Of a stretch of 64,000 nucleotides of DNA, positions 40,054 through 48,679 are shown piece by piece; the stretch's first letter is position 1; each line of letters starts with the position of its first letter. The stretch lies in NCBI GenBank assembly GCA_963680875.1, contig OY804589.1, positions 28,126,962-28,190,961 of the forward strand. Direction: 5' to 3'. The notes beneath the pieces are model-generated. The model worked only from the letters and a program-made list of their open reading frames with translations. It ran no database searches and had not been told where the DNA came from. A program made the position numbers and the translations under genes. Source of the stretch: Bathymodiolus brooksi. Lineage: Eukaryota > Mollusca > Bivalvia > Mytilida > Modiolidae.

Positions 40054-40732
40054 TAGATACGATAACGTAACCCTCAGTCCGCTTTTGCTCCCAGCGAGGG
40101 TTACGAATCGGTCCCATTCAACGTAATGGAGCAAATTAAAATGTTCGTTCCGTGAATATTTCAACTTTCTTTTTGCATATGTGGTCATAACTTATTATTC
40201 CCTACAATTTTTAAGCAATGATGATACAAAATAAGTGTTACAATACCTGTTTCTACCTTCACGGTCGATTTCGTATTCGAAAATTGTTTCTTGTTCGCCA
40301 TGACACCTTACGTAGACTCTCGTGATGGGCGGAGCCTATCCATATATAGATCTGAATGCCAAATATGGAAAACTTTTACTACGATATGTACGGCAATCGA
40401 TCCAAATAAGGATATCTCCAAAACGAGGCAAGTGCACGTGAAATAGCAATTTGTAAACAAAATGTCGGACAGAAAGAAGATCTCATGCATTCAAATTTTC
40501 TGATGGATATAAGTCTACCATGGATTGATGCAGCATTTACTTAACACCTCAAGATTTATCTAAATATATTTATCTTTCACCCCCATTAATTTTTCCAACC
40601 ACTTCAACGGAATTAGGACAAAAAACCGCCCGGTGTGAATCACTCTGGGTGCTGCTCCATTACGTTGAATGGGACCGAATCGTAACCCTCGCTGGGAGCA
40701 AAAGCGGACTGAGGGTTACGTTATCGTATCTA
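40054..40732. mobile_element. Foldback/MITE-like element 2
   Basis: Inverted arms of 80 bp (40054-40133 and 40653-40732) match at 79 of 80 positions. Outer ends are TAGATACGATAACGTAACCC and its complement, so a TA dinucleotide lies at both ends, compatible with a TA target site. Each arm holds its own smaller hairpin, CGTAACCCTC paired with GAGGGTTACG. Each also holds GGGTTACGAATCGGTCCC, close to the core in element 1's arms (37683-37866 and 38196-38371). The 519-bp loop contains two short ATG frames. One on the minus strand starts near 40299 (MANKKQFSNTKSTVKVET, 35 codons in all). The other is a short plus-strand frame near 40462 (MSDRKK...). Neither matches a family I recognise. No transposase is encoded. 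Confidence 0.8.
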
Positions 40733-41192
40733 AATCTACACATGTTTTTTGAGAGACGAAATTTGCGTTTGTTGATCATGAAATACACCAATCAGGTAAA
40801 TTACAATCACCGAGACACACACACGTGATTAAATATCAAAATAACCACAAGTAATCCAAAACACACACTTTTATTTTTCACTGAAATGAACGAATGAATA
40901 CAACAGTCGACATGCTCAGAATATTTCTTTAGTCAAAGAGAAAGGCCTCATTTAGATTCAGTCTATTGTTTGAAGGTGTTGGTTTGGATTAATAATACAG
41001 TTTTATTTTGAATAATAGTTTGCAACATAATTACAATTGTTTACAATTAATAAAATTAATCAATTCATTATCGAAAGGTTTTACAAAGCAGTCTGCTTTT
41101 GTGACGCATCTTAGATTTTCGGGACGATTTTGTCAGGGTTGGTTCTCGCAAAGTCGTCACCTTGTGGATTATTTACTTCGCATTCTTGTTGG
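40733..41192. other. Unique DNA, probable 3' flank or UTR of the minus-strand gene
   Basis: AT-rich unique sequence immediately downstream of the last recognised exon on the minus strand. A 64-codon plus-strand frame at 41008-41202 is antisense to this region and has no recognisable domain. Confidence 0.45.
41002..41007 (-). terminator. Candidate polyadenylation signal
   Basis: AATAAA on the minus strand, about 190 nt beyond the stop codon at 41193. A second AATAAA lies at 40870-40875. This motif is common by chance in AT-rich DNA. Confidence 0.3.
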
Positions 41193-41277
41193 TCAAAGGT
41201 GAAATGCACAAACACCAACAACAGCAACTAGGACACCAATGACTACTCCAGCGATTCTACCAGCTCCCTGTGAACTG
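41193..41277 (-). CDS. Shisa/CYYR1-like gene, transmembrane exon
   Basis: This exon follows a good 3' splice site (ACATTTACAG) and begins in phase 2, completing the AG left by the cysteine-rich exon at 45110. It encodes SSQGAGR, then the hydrophobic segment IAGVVIGVLVAVVGVCAFHL, then TGA. That is a single membrane-spanning helix of about 20 residues directly after the extracellular cysteine domain, as expected for Shisa and CYYR1-type proteins. The stop lies right after the helix, so this isoform has essentially no cytoplasmic tail, whereas family members usually carry a Pro/Tyr-rich tail. The acceptor is a CAGCAG tandem site, so 41274 is an alternative start that removes one serine. Whether this is the true last exon is uncertain. 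Confidence 0.72.
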
Positions 41278-42002
41278 CTGTAAATGTAAATATTAACATA
41301 CCATGTACTGTACATGAACTGCTGTACATGTAAATATTAACATACCATGTACTGTACATGAACTGCTGTAAATGTAAATATTAACATACCATGTACTGTA
41401 CATGAACTGCTGTAAATGTAAATATTAAAATGCCATGGACTGTACATGAACTGCTGTAAATGTAAATATTAACATACCATGTATTGTACATGAACTGCTG
41501 TAAATGTAATAATTAACATACCATATACTGTACATGAACTGCTGTAAATGTAATAATTAACATACCATATACTGTACATGAACTGCTGTAAATGTAAATA
41601 TTAACATACCATGTATTGTACATGAACTGCTGTAAATGTAATAATTAACATACCATGTATTATACATGAACTGCTGTAAATGTAATAATTAACATACCAT
41701 ATACTGTACATGAACTGCTGTAAATGTAAATATTAACATACCATGTACTGTACATGAACTGCTGTAAATGTAAATATTAACAAACCATGTACTGTACATG
41801 AACTGCTGTAAATGTAAATATTAACATGCCATGGACTGTACATGAACTGCTGTAAACGTAAATATTAACATACCATGTACTGTACATGAACTGCTGTAAA
41901 TGTAATAATTAACATACCATATACTGTACATGAACTGCTGTAAATGTAAATATTAACATGCCATGTACTGTACATGAACTGCTGTAAATGTAAATATTAA
42001 CA

Positions 42003-42041
42003 ATGACCACTCCAGCAATTCTACCAGCTCCATGTGAACTG
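42003..42041 (-). pseudogene. Truncated copy of the transmembrane exon (1)
   Basis: The acceptor and the first 13 or so codons of the exon at 41193-41277 recur here (SSHGAGRIAGVVI on the minus strand). They then break at the codons for Val-Ile and run into another 44-bp monomer. Differences from the functional copy include His for Gln. Confidence 0.85.
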
Positions 42042-42106
42042 CTGTAAATGTAAATATTAACATACCATGTACTGTACATGAACTGCTGTAAATGTAAATA
42101 TTAACA

Positions 42107-42145
42107 ATGACCACTCCAGCAATTCTACCAGCTCCCTGTGAACTG
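42107..42145 (-). pseudogene. Truncated copy of the transmembrane exon (2)
   Basis: A second truncated copy, 104 bp from the first and broken at the same point (after GTCATTG). It retains Gln (SSQGAGRIAGVVI). The identical breakpoint shows that the two truncated copies come from one event followed by tandem duplication. Confidence 0.85.
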
Positions 42146-42752
42146 CTGTAAATGTAAACATTCACATACCATGTACTGTACATGAACTGCTGTAAATGTA
42201 AACATTCACATACCATGTACTGTACATGAACTGCTGTAAATGTAAACATTCAGATACCATGTACTGTACATGAACTGCTGTAAATGTAAACATTCACATA
42301 CGATGTACTGTACATCAACTGCTGTAAATGTAAAAAATAACATACCAAGTACTGTACACGAACTGCTGTAGATGTAAAAAAATAATGTACCATGTACTGT
42401 ACATGAACTGCTGTAAATGTAAACATTAAACATACCATGTACTGTACGTGAACTGTTGTAAATGTAAACATTAACATACCATGTACTGTACATGAACTGC
42501 TGTAAATGTAAACATTATACATACCATGTACTGTACGTGAACTGTTGTAAATGTAAACATTAACATGCCATGTACTGTACATGAACTGCTGTAAATGTAA
42601 ACATTAACATACCATGTACTGTACATGAACTGCTGTAAATGTAAAAATTAACATACCATGTACTGTACATGAACTGCTGTAAATGTAAAAATTAACATAC
42701 CATGTACTGTATGTGGACTGCTGTAAATGTAAATATTAACATACCATGTACT

Positions 42753-44850
42753 GCACAATGCCACTGTTTACATGTCATATTTAAACACTCAAGTCAATTA
42801 CCAGTGTAACACTGTAAACATGTCATATTTAAACACTGGAGTCAATTGCCATAGTAAACATGTCATACTAGTATTTAAACACTGGAGTCAATTACCACAG
42901 TAAACATGTCATATTTAAACACTAGAGTTCATTGCCACCGTAAACATGTCATATTTAAACACTAGGGTCAAGTGCAACAGTAATAATGTCATATTTAAAC
43001 ACTAGAGTCAATTACCACAGTAAACATGTCATATTTAAACACTAGAGTGAAGTGCAATAGTACACATGTCATATTTAAACACTAGAATCAAGTTCAAGAG
43101 TAAACATGTCATATTTAAACACTTAAGTCAATTACCACAGTAAACATGTCATATTTAAACACTAGAGTCAAGTGCAACAGTAATAATGTCATATTTAAAC
43201 ACTGGAGTCAATTACCACAGTAAACATCACATACTTAAACACTAGAGTCAAGTGCAATAGTACACAAGTCATATTAAAACACTAGAATCAAGTTCAAGAG
43301 TAAACATGTCATATTTAAACACTGGAGTCAATTGCCACTGTAAACATTTCATATTTAAACACTGGAGTCAAATACCACTGTAAACATGTCACATTTAACA
43401 CTTAAAGTCAATTGTCACTGTAAACATGTCACATTTAAACACTTAAGTCAATTACCACAGTAAACATGTCATATTTAAACACTGGAGTCAATTGCCACTG
43501 TAAACATGTCACATTTAACACTTAAAGTCAATTGTCACTGTAAACATGTCACATTTAAACACTTAAGTCAATTACCACAGTAAACATGTCATATTTAAAC
43601 ACTAGAGTCAAGTGCAACAATAATAATGTCATATATAAACACTGGAGTCAATTACCACAGTAAACATCACATACTTAAACACTGGAGTAAACATGTCACA
43701 TTTAAACACTAGAGTCAAGTGCAACAGTAAACATGTCATATCTAAACACTAAAGTCAATTGCCACTGTAAACATGTCATATTTAACACTTAAAGTCAATT
43801 GTCACTACAAACATGTCACATTTAACACTTAAAGTCAATTGTCACTGCAAACATGTCACATTTAACATTGAAGTCAATTACCACAGTAAACATGTCATAT
43901 TTAAAAACTGAAGTCAAATACCACTGTAAACATGTCATATTTAAACACTGGAGTCAAATACCACTGTTAACCTGTCATATTTAAACACTGGAGTCAATTA
44001 CCTCTGTAAACATGTCATATTTAAACACTGGAGTCAATTGCTAATGTAAACATATCATATTTAAACACTAGAGTCAAGTGCAACAGTAAACATGTCATAT
44101 TTAAACACTGAAGTCAATTGTCACTGTAAACATGTCACATTTAACACTTATAGTCAATTGTCACTGTAAACATGTCACATTTAACGCTTAAGTCAATTAC
44201 CACAGTAATCATGTCATATTTAACACTTAAAGTCAATTGTCACTGCAAGCATGTCACATTTAACACTTAAGTCAATTACCACAGTAAACATGTCATATTT
44301 AAACACTGAAGTCAATTACCGCTGTAAACATGTCATATTTCAACACTGAAGTCAATTGCCACTGTAAACATGTCATATTTAAACACTGGAGTCAATTGCC
44401 ACTGTAAACAAGTCATATTTAAACACTAGAGTCAAGTGCAACAGTAAACATGTCATATTTAAACACTGAAGTCAATTGTCACTGTAAACATGTCACATTT
44501 AACACTTATAGTCAATTGTCACTGTAAACATGTCACATTTAACGCTTAAGTCAATTACCACAGTAATCATGTCATATTTAACACTTAAAGTCAATTGTCA
44601 CTGCAAGCATGTCACATTTAACACTTAAGTCAATTACCACAGTAAACATGTCATATTTAAACACTGATGTCAATTACCGCTGTAAATATGTCATATTTCA
44701 ACACTGAAGTCAATTGCCACTGTAAACATGTCATATTTAAACACTGGAGTCAATTGCCACTGTAAACAAGTCATATTTAAACACTGAAGTCAATTACCAC
44801 TGAAAACATGTCATATTTAAACACTGGAGTCAATTGCCAATGTAATTATG
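42753..44850. repeat. 40-bp satellite array, about 52 copies
   Basis: Copies of about 40 bp with core AAACATGTCATATTTAAACA then CTGGAGTCAATTGCCACTG. It is more diverged than the other arrays here, with 38-41 bp monomers (for example CATTTAACACTT types). A block of about 358 bp is repeated (from 44053 and from 44411 onward), and a smaller block repeats near 43380-43560. It lies inside the intron between the transmembrane and cysteine-rich exons. Confidence 0.93.
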
Positions 44851-44975
44851 TCACCTCTATTTAGCAACTATCTGCATTAAAAGGTCACCTTTTTATTGTC
44901 CTAACATAGAAAATTTCATATGAATTGAACCTCTTTAAATAGGTCACCTGTCTTATAAGACCACTCTTTCTTTGC

Positions 44976-45145
44976 CCCAAAGGTGACCTCTTAATACAGG
45001 TTTGATTGTAATACAACCACATACCTTGAATCAAATGGTTCATCACAGCACGAATGTGAACCCTAAGATGACCTTTTAATACAGGTTTGACTGTAATACA
45101 ATCACATACCTTGAATCAAACGGCTTATCACAGCACGATTGTGAA
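44976..45145. repeat. 85-bp tandem duplication over an exon's 3' end
   Basis: Two units at an offset of 85 bp (44976-45060 and 45061-45145) share AATACAGGTTTGA(T/C)TGTAAT, ACATACCTTGAATCAAA and the end of the cysteine-rich exon. The left unit therefore carries a second copy of the last 39 bases of exon 45110-45266 with its own 5' splice site. Confidence 0.88.
45025..45063 (-). pseudogene. Partial copy of the cysteine-rich exon 3' end
   Basis: On the minus strand it reads GSHSCCDEPFDS followed by AAG and GTATGT, matching the end of the functional exon (GSQSCCDKPFDS). It has no acceptor of its own. It could act as a competing 5' splice site only if the upstream part of the exon read through. 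Confidence 0.8.
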
Positions 45146-45266
45146 CCCACGCTGCCACAGCAATATCTATAACTATCTGGGTCGGAGTAGCCAGGACATA
45201 CAAATCTCCCGTAATATTTCTGTGTCATGTTACGCTCGTAGATATCATTGTAACACACTTCTGGAT
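45110..45266 (-). CDS. Shisa/CYYR1-like gene, cysteine-rich exon
   Basis: A 157-bp internal exon between a strong acceptor (CTTCGTTATAG) and donor (AAG followed by GTATGT). It enters in phase 1 and leaves in phase 2. It encodes PEVCYNDIYERNMTQKYYGR followed by FVCPGYSDPDSYRYCCGS and VGSQSCCDKPFDS. The six cysteines are arranged C...CP...CCG-x6-CC, the signature of the Shisa N-terminal domain and of the related cysteine and tyrosine-rich protein 1. Such domains are extracellular or lumenal, disulphide-bonded, and sit just outside a transmembrane helix. NMT is a possible N-glycosylation site. In Shisa proteins the family role is retaining or modulating membrane receptors; the role here is unknown. 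I am confident of the domain, less so of which subfamily. Confidence 0.85.
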
Positions 45267-45691
45267 CTATAACGAAGAAAAAAAACAATGAACACTATTA
45301 AAGTACAACGAATTGACACGTTCATACATTTTCTTGGTTACTTTGGAAGGAAGGGTTTATGTCAACTACAGGTACCAGTATGCCAATTGAATAAAAATAA
45401 TTGATGCAAATGATGTGTATGGTATGACACCCTAAAATCATTTGCATTGTATCCAAGTCGTATTAAAATAAACTTGGAGAAGTCTTACTTATTGTAATTG
45501 GGAAGGAAAGATGTCTTGGCTATCCATCAAAAACTGCATTCAATACCATAAACAGTCTTTGCCTTCATTTTTTCACCTACTTGTCCGAAAGCCAAATTTA
45601 GAAAAAAAATTATATTTATTCAAACAAATTCTTTCATAATTTTAACGTTTTACTTGTCCCGGGATTTGGGAATGTGGGTTAGCATGAAAAC
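45267..45691. other. Intron sequence, nothing recognised
   Basis: Unique AT-rich sequence between the cysteine-rich exon and the 30-bp repeat array. Confidence 0.6.
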
Positions 45692-46905
45692 TGCATAAAT
45701 GTGTGCTGGTGTATAAATGTATACATAAAGGTGTGCTGGTGTATAAATGTATCCATAAATGTGTGCTGGTGTATAAATGTATACATAAAGGTGTGCTGGT
45801 GTATAAATGTATACATAAATGTGTGCTGGTGTATAAATGTATCCATAAAGGTGTGCTGGTGTATAAATGTATACATAAAGGTGTGCTGGTGTATTAATGT
45901 ATCCATAAAGGTGTGCTGGTGTATAAATGTATACATAAAGGTGTGCTGGTGTATAAATGTATCCATAAAGGTGTGCTGGTGTATAAATGTATCCATAAAG
46001 GTGTGCTGGTGTATAAATGTATCCATAAATGTGTGCTGGTGTATAAATGTATCCATAAAGGTGTGCTGGTGTATACATGTATCCATAAAGGTGTGCTGGT
46101 GTATAAATGTATCCATAAAGGTGTGCTGGTGTATAAATGTATCCATAAAGGTGTGCTGGTGTATAAATGTATCCATAAAGGTGTGCTGGTGTATAAATGG
46201 ATCCATAAAGGTGTGCTGGTGTTTAAATGTATCCATAAAGGTGTGCTGGTGTATAAATGTATCCATAAAGGTGTGCTGGTGTATAAATGTATACATAAAG
46301 GTGTGCTGGTGTATAAATGTATCAAATAAAGGTGTGCTGGTGTAGAAATGTATCCATAAAGGTGTGCGGGTGTATAAATGTATCCATAAAGGTGTGCTGG
46401 TGTATAAATGTATACATAAAGGTGTGCTGGTGTATAAATGTATCCATAAAGGTGTGCTGGTGTATAAATGTATCCATAAAGGTGTGCTGGTGTATAACTG
46501 TATCCATAAAGGTGTGCTGGTGTATAAATGTATCCATAAAGGTGTGCTGGTGTATACATGTATCCATAAAGGTGTGCTGGTGTATAAATGTATCCATAAA
46601 GGTGTGCTGGTGTATAAATGTATCCATAAAGGTGTGCTGGTGTATAAATGTATCCATAAAGGTGTGCTGGTGTATAAATGTATCCATAAAGGTGTGCTGG
46701 TGTATAAATGTATCCATAAAGGTGTGCTGGTGTATAAATGTATCCATAAATGTGTGCTGGTGTATAAATGTATCCATAAAGGTGTGCTGGTGTATAAATG
46801 TATCCATACAGGTGTGCTGGTGTATAAATGTATCCATAAAGGTGTGCTGGTGTATAAATGTATCCATAAAGGTGTGCTGGTGTATAAATGTATCCATAAA
46901 TGTGC
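45692..46905. repeat. 30-bp satellite array, about 40 copies
   Basis: Tandem copies with period exactly 30 and core GTGTGCTGGTGTATAAATGT, then ATCCATAAAG. ATACATAAA(G/T) variants are concentrated in the first 300 bp. One single-base insertion near 46323 shifts the phase. As 30 is ten codons and several frames of the monomer lack a stop, overlapping long frames exist on both strands (for example MDTFIHQHTF repeats). All are repeat translations. The array is in the intron between exons 47903 and 45266. Confidence 0.97.
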
Positions 46906-47074
46906 TTCTGAATTCTTATGTTATCTTTTTTTACTTCTTGCATGCATTCAACTGGTTATTCTTTAAGATCTACCAATATTAGCAATTTATTTGTACCTAG
47001 ACCAAATTCAAATTTTATGAAAGTACTTTATTCAGGCACTATTTTACGGAATGCATAACTTTCAAACTTAAAGA
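46906..47074. other. Intron sequence, nothing recognised
   Basis: Unique AT-rich spacer between the 30-bp array and a SINE tail. Confidence 0.5.
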
Positions 47075-47152
47075 ACGCCATGATAAAGCTGAAATACTGC
47101 TAAAGTTTGTATTAAACACCAATCAATCAATCAACCAATCAATCAATCAAAG
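47075..47152 (+). mobile_element. SINE 3' end fragment
   Basis: The sequence runs AAAGCTGAAATACTGCTAAA, then GTATTAAACACCAATCAATC and a short (CAAT)n tail. It matches the 3' end of the fuller SINE at 48203-48470 (AACTGAAATATTGTTGAAAG, then GCATTAAACACC). Only the tail is kept here, so this is a 5'-truncated copy or the end of a related LINE. Confidence 0.7.
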
Positions 47153-47154
47153 AC

Positions 47155-47243
47155 AGCAAAAAGATATGGATACCTTCAAAAAGATATGGATACCTTCAAA
47201 AAGAAATGAATACCTTCAAAAAGATATGGATACCTTCAAAAAG
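47155..47243. repeat. 20-bp minisatellite, about 4 copies
   Basis: AAAAAGATATGGATACCTTC repeated four times. The third copy has AAATGAATACC. It follows directly on the SINE tail. Confidence 0.9.
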
Positions 47244-47494
47244 AAATATTCTGAATATTTGTTATTACAACAAGAACATGATTAAATATATTTTAATATA
47301 CCATATAAATCATATCGAATGTGTGGTTTGAATGAAAGTTCCCAGGTATACTTTATTACTTATAATTTATTGACATTTGGTGAGATTACTCACTACAAGT
47401 TACATTCGAAGAGTTGATAATAATGCCTGCTTTGTACAAGACCACCAGGATTAATTGGATCTTTAATTATAGCGCTAGATCGCTGAAACAACAG

Positions 47495-47850
47495 TCTAAG
47501 GCTCATTTAATTTAGAACTAACATCCAATATGGCCACCACAGAGTATACAAAATTTTAAAAATAAGACTCGTTTCATTTAGAACTAACATCTAATATGGC
47601 CACCACAGTGTATACAATTCTAAAAATAACTCATTTCATTTAGAACTAACATCTAATATGGAATTTACAGACACAGAGCATACAATTTTTTAGAATAAGA
47701 TTAATTTTATTTAGAATTTACTACAATCCAATATGGCCACCACAGAGTATACACATTTTAAAAATAACACTCATTTAATTTAGAACTAACATCAAATATG
47801 GCCACCCCAAACTATACAAATTTTAAAAATAAGACTCGTTTCATTTAAAT
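47495..47850. repeat. Degenerate about 65-bp tandem repeat, 5 copies
   Basis: Copies share CATTTAGAACTAACATC, AATATGGCCACCACAGAG and TATACAA followed by TTTTAAAAATAA. The periods between the first copies are 66 and 62 bp, with later copies more diverged (one has an insertion near 47660). No relation to the 66-bp satellite is visible. It ends about 50 bp before the exon at 47903. Confidence 0.85.
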
Positions 47851-47902
47851 CTACATGTGCCTTATTCAAATGTAGACCGGGCAAGAGTAGGTCAGTACTT
47901 AC

Positions 47903-48124
47903 ATGAATGGTGATGGTGTCTTCCATATGTAGATCTTCTCATCCATAATCGTGCTCCATAAACAGTTCCAGCGATTATGGCAGCTTTCTTAAGATTTGAA
48001 CTACCTAGTCGATAATCTGAATACTTTGTTCTGACTGGTACACGTGATACTCGGCTGTATCTACTGGAACGTCCTATTGGCCTGAATCTGTTTCCATTGA
48101 ATCCACCTCCGCCCTCTACTAGAT
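47903..48124 (-). CDS. Shisa/CYYR1-like gene, basic upstream exon
   Basis: A 222-bp frame lies between a 3' splice site (TTAAGTTTTAG) and a 5' splice site (CAT followed by GTAAGT). It enters in phase 1 and leaves in phase 1. The T left over plus AT from the exon at 45266 makes TAT (Tyr), and the frame continues into the cysteine domain. It encodes about 74 residues: a Gly/Arg/Ser-rich start (LVEGGGGFNGNRFRPIGRSS), an Arg/Tyr-rich middle, a short apolar segment LKKAAIIAGTVYGARLWMRR, and YGRHHHHS. The segment looks extracellular, basic and low-complexity; the apolar stretch is too short to be a sure membrane helix. I do not recognise this part by family. The start codon and signal peptide must be in an exon further upstream (higher coordinates), not identified in this window. 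Confidence 0.75.
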
Positions 48125-48202
48125 CTAAAACTTAATACAAAAATAAAACCATTAACAAAAAATTGTAGTACATGTATAGTGTTGATTTCCCTACACAATT
48201 CT

Positions 48203-48470
48203 TTTAGGGGCCGTAATGGCCATGCTCGTATGGTAGTTGGATTTATAACTACCTATGCAATCAGTACCTATCACCACTGATGTTGAGAGTTCGAATCTCG
48301 ATCAGGGCGAGGTGTACATGTACCAACATTATGTGACAAAGTTTGTCAGTGACTTGCGACAGGTCAGTGGTTTTCTCCGGGTCCTCCGGTTTCCTCCACC
48401 AATAAAACTGACCGCCACCATATAACTGAAATATTGTTGAAAGTGGCATTAAACACCATCAAACAATATC
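48203..48470 (+). mobile_element. tRNA-derived SINE, mollusc type
   Basis: The 5' part looks like a degenerate tRNA with an A-box-like stretch (TGGCCATGCTCGTATGG) and a B box (GAGTTCGAATCTC, close to GGTTCGANTCC). Next comes a conserved body with GTTTTCTCCGGGTCCTCCGG, TTTCCTCCACC and CTGACCGCCACC. The 3' end reads AACTGAAATATTGTTGAAAG, then GGCATTAAACACC and a short A-rich tail. This body and tail are what I recall of SINEs common in bivalve genomes, such as the V-SINE-like RUDI group; that family name is a guess. Minus-strand frames across it are incidental. It lies upstream of exon 47903, in the intron or 5' flank. Confidence 0.72.
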
Positions 48471-48679
48471 TCACCTCATTTTTTTCTGTTTTGTCAAAAC
48501 TGTCAAGAATTGTATCAAACCACATTTGGGACCTTAAAGTATGCAATATGAGCTCATTACATTTGTTTTATAGTCATCTCAGATCCATAGTTGGTAACCC
48601 CTAGTTCTAATAATAAAACCCTTAATGCTCGCTTACTCTGCCGAGACACAAGTTTGTCACAGGAGCTACATTATTGCAG
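48471..48679. other. Unique spacer before the 45-bp array
   Basis: No exon for the start of the minus-strand gene is convincing here. A donor-like GTAAGC at 48631-48636 lies at the edge of the array, but using it with the array's open frame would give phase 0, which does not fit the phase-1 acceptor of exon 48124. Confidence 0.55.

Larger units (their letters stand above)
41271..42752. repeat. 44-bp satellite derived from a splice acceptor, about 33 copies
   Basis: Copies of 44 bp share the core TGAACTGCTGTAAATGTAAA followed by TATTAACATACCATGTACTG. The first copy overlaps the acceptor of the exon at 41193-41277: on the minus strand every monomer reads TTTACATTTACAGCAGTTCA, which is the polypyrimidine/AG and first exon bases of that gene. 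Each monomer also holds CATGGTATGT, a consensus-like 5' splice site. The right half (42140-42700) uses TGTAAACATT variants. The array lies in the intron upstream of that exon. The short minus-strand frames are translations of the repeat. Confidence 0.93.

Noticed and set aside
40308..40490. 60-codon minus-strand frame in foldback element 2
   Set aside because: It starts at a chance ATG in the loop, shows no family resemblance and lies inside a non-autonomous element.
41953..42582. Three overlapping minus-strand frames with VYIYSSSCTVHGM repeats
   Set aside because: Translations of the 44-bp satellite. The 44-bp period is not a multiple of three, and the frames persist only because several frames lack stops.
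45650..46982. Secreted or cysteine-rich proteins on either strand (CINVSIKVCW and IHQHTF repeats)
   Set aside because: All derive from the 30-bp satellite in an intron and overlap each other in several frames.
48203..48300. A functional tRNA gene
   Set aside because: The B box is good but the cloverleaf is not complete and the sequence continues into a SINE body and tail.
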